From positions 62,001-126,000 of the forward strand of contig CAVQLK010000005.1 in NCBI GenBank assembly GCA_963713355.1: a stretch of DNA of 64,000 bases. The letters are read 5' to 3'. The notes under the pieces are model-generated. The model searched no databases and was not told the DNA's origin. It saw nothing but the letters and a program-made list of their open reading frames with translations. Positions 58,101 to 64,000 of this stretch are shown here, piece by piece. Made by a program: the position numbers and the translations under genes. This DNA is from FEN-1219 sp963713355 (lineage in GTDB: Bacteria > Pseudomonadota > Gammaproteobacteria > Steroidobacterales > Rariloculaceae). Numbering within the stretch: the stretch's first letter is position 1; each line of letters opens with the position of its first letter.

Positions 58101-59071
58101 GCTTCCGCGAGCCCACGGTGCTGCTCGGCCTCGCGCTGCTGCCGGTCGCGATGCTGGCCTACCTCGCGATGCAGGGGAAGCGGCGCCGCGAGGCGGCCGC
58201 GTTCGGCAACCCGGCGCTCCTGCCCGGCCTGATGACCGCGCGACCCGGCTGGCGCCGGCACCTCCCGGCGGGGCTGCTGCTGCTCGCCGCCGCCGCGATG
58301 ATCTTCGCGCTCGCGCGCCCGCAGCGCAGCGTCGCCGCGCCGCAGCGCGCGGCGACGGTCGTGCTCGTCAACGACGTGTCGGGCTCGATGCGCGCCGACG
58401 ACGTCTCCCCGACCCGCCTGGCGGCGGCGGTCGCGTCCGCCAAGGTGCTGGCCGACACGACGCCCGACAACTTCCGGCTCGGGCTGGTGACGTTCTCCGA
58501 CTACGCCGAGCAGGTCGTCGCGCCGACGACCGACCGCGGCGCCGTCGACGGAGCGCTCGAGCGCATGGTCGCCGACGGCGGCACCGCGATGGGCGACGGG
58601 CTCGCGCGCGGCCTGCAGACGGCGCAGACGCCGGTGCCGACGCAGGACGGCAAGGGCACGCGCAAGCTGCCGGCGATCATCGTCCTGCTGTCCGACGGCA
58701 AGAACACGCTCGGCGTCAACAACCCGCTCGACGTCGCCGAGCAGGCACGCCAGGCGAGCATCCCGATCTATGCGATCGCGCTCGGGACCGAGAGCGGAGA
58801 GGTCGTGCAGCGCGACCCGTTCGGGTTCACTCAGCACATCGCGGTGCCGCCCGACAAGGAGACGCTGCGCCAGATCGCGAGCACCACCGGCGGGCGCTTC
58901 TTCGAGGCCGTCACGGCGAAGGACGCGGAGGAGATCTACAGCCGCATCGGCACGCGCCTGACCTCGCGGCCCGAGCAGCGCGAGGTGACGGTCGCGTTCG
59001 CCGGCGGCGCGTTCCTGCTGCTGCTCGCCGGCGGCGCGCTCTCGCTCGTCTGGTTCGGCCGCCTGCCCTGA
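58097..59071 (+). CDS. BatA/BatB-like VWA domain membrane protein 2
   Basis: A 324-residue protein. The GTG at 58097 opens SFREPTVLLGLALLPVAMLA, matching the first VWA protein, and GGAG-like GAGAGGC lies just before it. HLPAGLLLLAAAAMIFALAR is the second helix. The VWA domain has an intact MIDAS VVLVNDVSGSMRADDVSPTR, GGTAMGDGLARGLQTAQTPV and IVLLSDGKNTLGVNNPLDVA. A C-terminal helix (GGAFLLLLAGGALSLVWFGR) ends it. With VWA 1 it forms a BatA/BatB-like pair around DUF58. Confidence 0.88.
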   Translation: MSFREPTVLLGLALLPVAMLAYLAMQGKRRREAAAFGNPALLPGLMTARPGWRRHLPAGLLLLAAAAMIFALARPQRSVAAPQRAATVVLVNDVSGSMRADDVSPTRLAAAVASAKVLADTTPDNFRLGLVTFSDYAEQVVAPTTDRGAVDGALERMVADGGTAMGDGLARGLQTAQTPVPTQDGKGTRKLPAIIVLLSDGKNTLGVNNPLDVAEQARQASIPIYAIALGTESGEVVQRDPFGFTQHIAVPPDKETLRQIASTTGGRFFEAVTAKDAEEIYSRIGTRLTSRPEQREVTVAFAGGAFLLLLAGGALSLVWFGRLP

Positions 59072-59082
59072 CGCGACCCGTC

Positions 59083-59088
59083 TAGGCT
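59083..59088 (+). promoter_or_regulatory. -10 box (TAGGCT) ahead of the helicase
   Basis: TAGGCT (TANNNT) ends 9 nt before ATG 59098 with no Shine-Dalgarno sequence, in the 26-bp gap after the VWA operon. Confidence 0.45.
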
Positions 59089-59097
59089 CAGTCGCGG

Positions 59098-61390
59098 ATG
59101 GCCGTCGTCCGCGACATCGAGCCCTGGGACGAGCTGCTCGCCGCCGGCCGCGAGGACGAGCGGCTGGTCATGCAGACGTCCCAGAACCGCCGCCCGGCGC
59201 GTGCGGTCGCGCTGCCCGAGGAGCTGCATCCCGAGGTCGCCGAGGCGCTGCGCGAGCGCGGCGTCGACCGGCTCTGGTCGCACCAGGCGGAGGCGCTGCA
59301 CGCGGCCTGGGCCGGCCCGACGATCGTCACGACCGGCACGGCGAGCGGCAAGTCGCTCTGCTTCCAGCTGCCGACGCTCGACACGCTCTGCCGCGACGCG
59401 CGCGCCCGCGCGCTCTACCTCTACCCGACCAAGGCGCTCGCGCAGGACCAGGCGCGCTCGCTCCAGGCGCTCGGCGTGAAGCGCGCGCGGCCCGCGATCT
59501 ACGACGGCGACACGCCGCGCGAGCAGCGCGCCCAGATCCGCCGGCGCGCGAACGTGATCCTCACCAACCCCGACATGCTGCATCTCGGGATCCTGCCCAA
59601 CCACCGGGCCTGGGCCGACGTGTTCGCCAACCTCGCCGTCGTCGTGATCGACGAGGCGCACGTCTACCGCGGCGTCTTCGGCTCCCACGTCGCGAACGTG
59701 CTGCGGCGGCTGCGCAGGATCGCCGCCGCCTACGGGACCGAGCCGCGCTTCCTGCTCGCCAGCGCGACGATCGCCAACCCGGGCGAGCTGGCCGAGCGAC
59801 TGACCGGACTGCCGGACGTGACCGTGGTCGAGCGCGACGGCTCGCCGGGCGCGAAGCGGACCGTGGCGATGTGGAACCCGCCGATCATCGATGAGCAGCT
59901 CGCGACGCGCCGCTCCCCGCTGGCCGAGGCCGCCGACCTGCTGGCCGAGCTGGTCGGCCACGGCGCGCGCACGATCGTGTTCATGAAGTCGCGCAAGGCG
60001 GTCGAGCTGATCGCGCGCTTCACGCAGCTCGCGCTGGAGGACTCCGGGCGCGGCGAGCTGGCCGCGCGGATCGCGCCCTACCGCGCCGGCTACACGCCGC
60101 AGCAGCGGCGCGAGCTGGAGCGCCGGCTCGTCGAGGGCGAGCTGCTCGGCGTCGTGTCCACCGACGCGCTGGAGCTGGGGATCGACATCGGCTCGCTCGA
60201 CGCCGCGATCTGCGTCACGTTCCCCGGCACGGTCGCATCGCTGCGCCAGATGTGGGGGCGGGCCGGCCGGCGCGGGCGCGGGCTCGCGCTCTACGTCGCC
60301 GGCGAGGACGCGCTCGACCAGTTCTTCTGCCGCCATCCGGACGAGTTCCTCGACCGGCCCGTCGAGGCGGCGATCCTCGATCCGTTCAACGAGCAGATCC
60401 ACGCCGGGCACGTGCTCTGCGCGGCGCACGAGGGGCCGCTCGAGGAGGCCGACGCAGAGTGGTTCGGCGCCGGGCTGGAGCTGACGGCCGAGCGGCTCGA
60501 GGCGGCCGGCGAGCTGCGCCGGCGCCCGGGCGGCACGTTCGTCCCGCGCCACGCCGGCGAGTACCCCGCGAGCGCGGTCTCGCTGCGCTCGACCGGGCGC
60601 GACGGGTACTCGATCGTGGACGTCGGCTCGGGCGAGCTGCTCGGCACGGTCGACGCCGGGCGCGCGTTCAACACGACCCACGAGGGCGCCGTCTACCTGC
60701 ACGGCGGGCGCGCGTTCGAGGTCACCGCAGCTCGACCTCGAGCTGCGGCGGGCGTTCGTGAGGCCGTTCGAGGGCGACTGGTACACCCAGGCCAAGCGCG
60801 AGACGGACATGTACATCGAGCGGCTCGACGACCGGCGCGAGTGGCTCGGCGTCCGGCTCTCGTTCGGGACGGTCGTGGTGACCGAGCAGGTCGTCGCCTA
60901 CCAGACGCGCCGACTGTCGGACCACGAGGTGCTCGACCTCGTCGGGCTCGACCTGCCGCAGACGTCGTTCTCGACCCAGGGGCTGTGGTACGAGCTGCCC
61001 GAGCCGATCGTGTCCGCCGACCTCCCGCTCCACGAGCTGCTCGGCGCGCTGCACGCGGCCGAGCACGCGCAGATCGCCGTGCTCCCGCTGCTCGCGATGT
61101 GCGACCGCTGGGACATCGGCGGGCTCTCGACCAACCTGCATCCGCAGACCGGCGGCCCGACGATCTTCATCTACGACGGCCACCCGGGCGGGATCGGGAT
61201 CACGCGGCGCGGCTTCCTCGCGTTCGACGCGCTGGTCGACGACGCACACCGGCTGATCGGCGAGTGCCCGTGCGAGAAGGGCTGCCCGTCGTGCGTGCAG
61301 TCGCCCAAGTGCGGCAACCTCAACGAACCGCTCTCGAAGCTCGGCGCGGCGCAGCTGATGGGCCGGATGCTGGCGTCCGAGCGCTCCTAG
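59098..61390 (+). CDS. MrfA/YprA-like SF2 DNA helicase with C-terminal four-cysteine site, one frameshift
   Basis: About 764 codons. LWSHQAEALHAAWAG (Q motif), IVTTGTASGKSLCFQLPTLD (Walker A variant TASGKS), LYLYPTKALAQDQARSLQAL, VILTNPDMLHLGILPNHRAW, VVVIDEAHVYRGVFGSHVAN (DEAH), FLLASATIANPGELAERLTG, TIVFMKSRKAVELIARF and LRQMWGRAGRRGRGL cover the helicase core. The C-terminal domain after a break at 60727 has LSTNLHPQTGGPTIFIYDGH and the Cys cluster CPCEKGCPSCVQSPKCG. This architecture is that of MrfA, a 3'-5' helicase in UvrABC-independent excision of mitomycin damage. No MrfB-like nuclease gene is next to it. Confidence 0.9.
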
Positions 61391-61456
61391 CCGCCCCGCG
61401 CAGGATCGTGTGCAGCGGTGGAGGCCGTCCGGCGCGCCGCCGACACTGCTGGGGCA

Positions 61457-62404
61457 ATGCGCCGCCTACCGTTCCTGGTGTGCGCGCTGGCGCTGCTGGC
61501 CGCACCCGCTTCGGCGCCCGCGGCCGGTCCCGGCACCGGCGGCACGAGCGCGCCGTCCTCTGACGGCGGCGTCACGTACGGGCAGCCGCTGCGAAAGGTT
61601 CGCCGCGCGCGCCACATTCCCTCCCACCCGGTCGCGAGCGAGTTCACGGTCGCGCCGGGGACGATCGAGGCGGGCCGTCCCGCGACGTTCGCCTTCCGCG
61701 TGACGGGCGCGATGCGCGCGGTGCGCGTGCGGATCGAGCTCACCCGCGCAGGCTCGCCGGGCGCCGGCCAAGCGGCTCCGGCTCGGCTACCGGCGCACTC
61801 AGCTGCGGCACGAGTACGTCTGGACGCCGGCGGCCGGCGAGCTGCCGGCGGGCGAGTACAGGGTGACGCTGCAGGCGTTCGACGACGCGGGCCACGGGCT
61901 GCGCAGGACCGCCGAGGCCTCGGGCCGCGACCGTCTCACGGTGCGCGTCCCACCGCCGCCGCCGGCCACGGCGGCCGGCAGTCTTCCCGATCCAGGGCCC
62001 GTACTCCTTCGGCGGCGAGGACGCGCGCTTCGGCGCCGCCCGCGACGGCCACGTCCACCAGGGACAGGACATGACCGCCGCCGAGGGCACGCCGCTCGTC
62101 GCCCCCGTCGCGGCGACGGTGACGTGGGTCGCGTTCCAGGCCAAGGGCGCCGGGCACTACGTCGTGATGCGCGCCGCCGACGGCCGCGACCTCGTCTTCA
62201 TGCACCTCGAGGAGGGCTCGGTGACGGTCGCCGAGGGAGCCGTACTGGCGGCCGGAGCGCAGTTCGCTCAGGTCGGCAGCACGGGCGCCTCGTCGGGCCC
62301 GCACCTGCACTTCGAGATCTGGCCCGATGGCTGGTATTCCTCCGAAGGATTCGCAGCCGATCGACCCCCTGCCGCAGCTCCAGGCGTGGGCGGCCACGCG
62401 CTAG
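61457..62404 (+). CDS. Secreted M23-family metallopeptidase, three frameshifts
   Basis: About 316 codons. MRRLPFLVCALALLAAPASA is a Sec signal peptide. A beta-rich region (SEFTVAPGTIEAGRPATFAF, GELPAGEYRVTLQAFDDAGH) precedes the LytM domain: GGEDARFGAARDGHVHQGQD (HxxGxD zinc ligands), LVAPVAATVTWVAFQAKGAG and SSGPHLHFEIWPDGWY (HxH). It would cut cell-wall peptide crossbridges or be a divisome activator. Breaks lie near 61764, at 61980 and at 62344; the restored end SQPIDPLPQLQAWAATR stops at 62404, inside the -10 box of the tRNA gene. Confidence 0.87.
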
Positions 62405-62407
62405 CCT
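62402..62407 (+). promoter_or_regulatory. -10 box (TAGCCT) of the tRNA-Phe gene
   Basis: TAGCCT (TANNNT) ends 10 nt before the mature 5' end of the tRNA and contains the stop codon of the M23 gene. Confidence 0.5.
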
Positions 62408-62417
62408 GTGCGCGCTC

Positions 62418-62490
62418 GGCGAGATAGCTCAGTTGGTAGAGCACACGACTGAAAATCGTGGTGTCCCCGGTTCGAGTCCGGGTCTCGCCA
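62418..62490 (+). tRNA. tRNA-Phe (anticodon GAA)
   Basis: GGCGAGA pairs with TCTCGCC to form the acceptor stem. AGCTCAGTTGGTAGAGC is the D arm, CACGA-CTGAAAA-TCGTG the anticodon arm with GAA, and CCCGG-TTCGAGT-CCGGG the T arm. The discriminator is A, and CCA is not encoded. It lies 13 bp after the M23 stop. No IS, integrase or repeated 3' half is near, so there is no sign of an integrated element. Confidence 0.95.
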
Positions 62491-62699
62491 TCGCGGCCGG
62501 AAACCTTGACAGCTTCAGGGTTTCTTGGCCTGGCCGGCTCTCGCGGTGCCGGCCCCGAGGAGCGCTATGGATACGAGCAGTCGGCGCGTCGCCGCTGCTT
62601 TTCTCGAATGCGCGCGGCGGCCGGATCCCGAATCGCTTGCGCTCGGCTTGCGCTGCGTTTGCGGGCGGCCGGGACGATCGTCTCGTCCAGTCAGCGTTC

Positions 62700-62705
62700 A
62701 GGAGG
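62700..62705 (+). promoter_or_regulatory. Consensus Shine-Dalgarno sequence of the methyltransferase
   Basis: AGGAGG lies 6 nt before ATG 62712. It is the best ribosome-binding site of the window and fixes this start. The ~210 bp between tRNA and this site hold no clear gene; TTGACA at 62506-62511 is a possible -35 box. Confidence 0.7.
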
Positions 62706-62711
62706 TATCCG

Positions 62712-63785
62712 ATGGAGACGACAGCGATCGACCAGTCCCGGCTCGGGGCGTTCATGGGGCAGGCGGTGGTGGATCTGGCGGCCGGATTCAGCGCGCCGCT
62801 CGTCCGGCTCGGCGCGCGGCTGGGCCTCTACCGTGCTCTCGCCGAAGGCGGTCCCGCGACGCCGGAGGAGCTGGCGGAGCGGACCGAGACGGAGCCCCGG
62901 ATGGTGCGCGATTGGCTCGGCAACCAGGCGGCCGGCGGCTACGTGACCTTCGACGCGGCGAGCGGGAAGTACACGCTCCCTCCGGAGCAGGCGGTCGCGC
63001 TCGCCGACGATGAGAGCGAGTTCTACCTGCTCGGCGCCTACGACATCCTGGCGTCGCTCTTCGCCGACGAGGACCGCCTGGTCGAGGCGTTCCGAAGCGG
63101 CGCGGGCTTGCCCTGGAGCGAGCACGACCACCGTCTCTTCACTGGGACCGAGGTCTTCTTCCGCGCCGGCTACCGCCAGCACCTGGTGGGGGACTGGCTG
63201 CCCGCCCTCGACGGCGTCGTGGAGAAGCTCGAGGCGGGGGCGCGCGTGGCGGACGTCGGCTGCGGTCACGGCGTGTCGACGATCATCATGGCCGAGGCCT
63301 TTCCCGCCTCGACCTTCGTGGGCTTCGACTCGCATGCGGGCGGCATCGAGCGTGCCCGGGAGGCGGCCGCCGAGGCCGGGGTCGCGCCCCGGGTGCGGTT
63401 CGAGGTGGCGGGGGCCGACGCGTACCCCGGCGAGGGCTACGAGCTCGTCTGCCTCTTCGACGCGTTCCACGACCTCGGCGATCCGGCCGCAGCCGGGCGC
63501 CACATCCGCAAGACGCTGGCGCCCGACGGGACGGTGATGCTGGTGGAGCCGCAGGCGGGCGACGGGACTGAGGACAACCTCAACCCGGTGGGACGGTTGT
63601 TCTACGCCGGCTCGACGATGATCTGCGTCCCGCACGCGATCGCCGACGGAGGCCCGCAGACGCCCGCGCTCGGCAATCAGGCCAGCGAGGCGACGCTGCG
63701 AGCCGTGCTGGAGGAAGCCGGCTTCCGGTCCCTCCGCCGTGCCGCCGAGACGCCGTTCAACCGCGTGCTGGAGGCGCGGCCGTAG
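62712..63785 (+). CDS. SAM-dependent methyltransferase with N-terminal winged helix (Rv2258c-like)
   Basis: A 357-residue enzyme. The N-terminal helical/winged-helix part (LGLYRALAEGGPATPEELAE, RTETEPRMVRDWLGNQAAGG, YVTFDAASGKYTLPPEQAVA) is the dimerisation and substrate-cap domain of this group. The Rossmann domain has RVADVGCGHGVSTIIMAEAF (motif I), FVGFDSHAGGIERAREAAAE, GYELVCLFDAFHDLGDPAAA and GRHIRKTLAPDGTVMLVEPQ. Substrate unknown; related proteins act on aromatic or lipid-like compounds. The frame is intact, unlike most of its neighbours. Its last 29 bp overlap the convergent gene. Confidence 0.88.
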   Translation: METTAIDQSRLGAFMGQAVVDLAAGFSAPLVRLGARLGLYRALAEGGPATPEELAERTETEPRMVRDWLGNQAAGGYVTFDAASGKYTLPPEQAVALADDESEFYLLGAYDILASLFADEDRLVEAFRSGAGLPWSEHDHRLFTGTEVFFRAGYRQHLVGDWLPALDGVVEKLEAGARVADVGCGHGVSTIIMAEAFPASTFVGFDSHAGGIERAREAAAEAGVAPRVRFEVAGADAYPGEGYELVCLFDAFHDLGDPAAAGRHIRKTLAPDGTVMLVEPQAGDGTEDNLNPVGRLFYAGSTMICVPHAIADGGPQTPALGNQASEATLRAVLEEAGFRSLRRAAETPFNRVLEARP

Positions 63786-64000
63786 CGGACACGAGCAGCG
63801 CCCGTGCGCGGCGGGCCGGCTCGGCGAGGTGGAGCCGGTCCGCCGCCGCAGCCGCCTCCTCGAGCAGTGCGCGCGCCCGCGTGCCGTCTCCGGGAGCGCC
63901 GCGGGCGAGCAGGGTCTCAGCAAGGTCGCGCTGGGCGCGCGCGGCGAGCGGGATCCCCCGCGCGCGCGATCGGCCGCGATCGCGGCCTCGAGCGCGTCGA
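63757..64000 (-). CDS. C-terminal part of a helical-repeat (TPR-type regulator) protein, cut by window edge
   Basis: The minus strand from the edge reads IPLAARAQRDLAETLLARGA, GTRARALLEEAAAAADRLHL and AEPARRARALLVSATAAPPA and stops at 63757. The DGTRARALLEEAxxxAxxLxL pattern is the last TPR-like helix pair found at the end of AAA/SARP- or LuxR-type regulators, as in the regulator at 12.7 kb. A frame break near 63960 is needed. Most of the gene is outside the window. Confidence 0.6.
   Translation of the reverse strand, partial: RRARGRDRGRSRARGIPLAARAQRDLAETLLARGAPGDGTRARALLEEAAAAADRLHLAEPARRARALLVSATAAPPARG

Noticed and set aside
62418..62711. Integration site of a mobile element at tRNA-Phe
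   Set aside because: No integrase, no repeat of the tRNA 3' end and no change in composition nearby.
62556..63013. ORF starting MDTSSRR between tRNA and methyltransferase
   Set aside because: It runs out of frame through the methyltransferase gene, has no conserved sequence and lacks a ribosome-binding site.

Overview
The window is very GC-rich, densely packed bacterial chromosome. Gene content (acyl-CoA carboxylase and methylmalonyl-CoA mutase subunits, a SARP/AfsR-type regulator, LigC and LigD-type ligase/polymerase proteins, IdeR/DtxR-type regulator, many MoxR/DUF58/VWA and RsbU/STAS genes, TANNNT promoters close to start codons) points to the Actinomycetota. The style of the proteins fits class Thermoleophilia (Solirubrobacterales-like), but that rank is an inference. 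I see no insertion sequence, prophage or CRISPR array. The only RNA gene is a tRNA-Phe(GAA).

Layout. 1-4.7 kb: the end of a GAF protein, then an overlapping operon of a type III glutamine synthetase and three split glutamate-synthase-domain proteins (GlxBCD/MgsABC type). 4.7-7.1 kb: UspA protein, a chimeric gene remnant, and an MFS transporter fused to a cyclic-nucleotide-binding domain. 7.1-12.7 kb: methylmalonyl-CoA mutase catalytic subunit, an SRPBCC-like protein, a secreted protein, and a propionyl-CoA carboxylase beta subunit. 12.7-22.1 kb: a SARP/ATPase/TPR regulator divergent from a remarkable signalling operon: three tandem membrane sensor-like paralogues without kinase domain, a GAF-PP2C-HATPase protein, two STAS proteins and a conserved unknown. 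22.1-30.5 kb: an oxidoreductase remnant, a TSUP exporter, PhoD, then sulfur assimilation (sulfite reductase divergent from cysH-cysC around a palindrome) and a transaminase. 30.5-38.4 kb: histidine kinase, LVIVD-repeat protein, FMN reductase, YceI with an operator array, biotin carboxylase/BCCP, MBL hydrolase, HAD hydrolase. 38.5-44.3 kb: transaminase, formamidase-like hydrolase and kynureninase, followed by a three-domain kinase-M23-transaminase. 44.3-53.8 kb: DtxR and LysR regulators, a 39-residue small protein, epimerase, methyltransferase, LigC, an MBL/TetR pair with its operator, HxlR, LigD-type polymerase, glycerate kinase and GpsA. 53.9-59.1 kb: HtrA protease and a MoxR-VWA-DUF58-VWA operon. 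59.1-64 kb: MrfA-like helicase, secreted M23 peptidase, tRNA-Phe, a methyltransferase and the end of a TPR-like protein.

How genes work together. PccB (11.1 kb), the biotin carboxylase/BCCP (35.1 kb) and methylmalonyl-CoA mutase (7.1 kb) could together carry propionyl-CoA to succinyl-CoA. Sulfite reductase, APS/PAPS reductase and APS kinase form a sulfur unit with a shared control region. The formamidase-like hydrolase and kynureninase would turn N-formylkynurenine into anthranilate. The 15.4-22.1 kb operon looks like a partner-switching module.

Data quality. Many long genes change reading frame one to four times within conserved domains, mostly through apparent single-base insertions; most look technical. 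I therefore annotate such genes as whole CDSs and name the break points. Two remnants (5.2 and 22.1 kb), an amber codon (54.86 kb) and two in-frame gene fusions cannot be explained that simply and are flagged.
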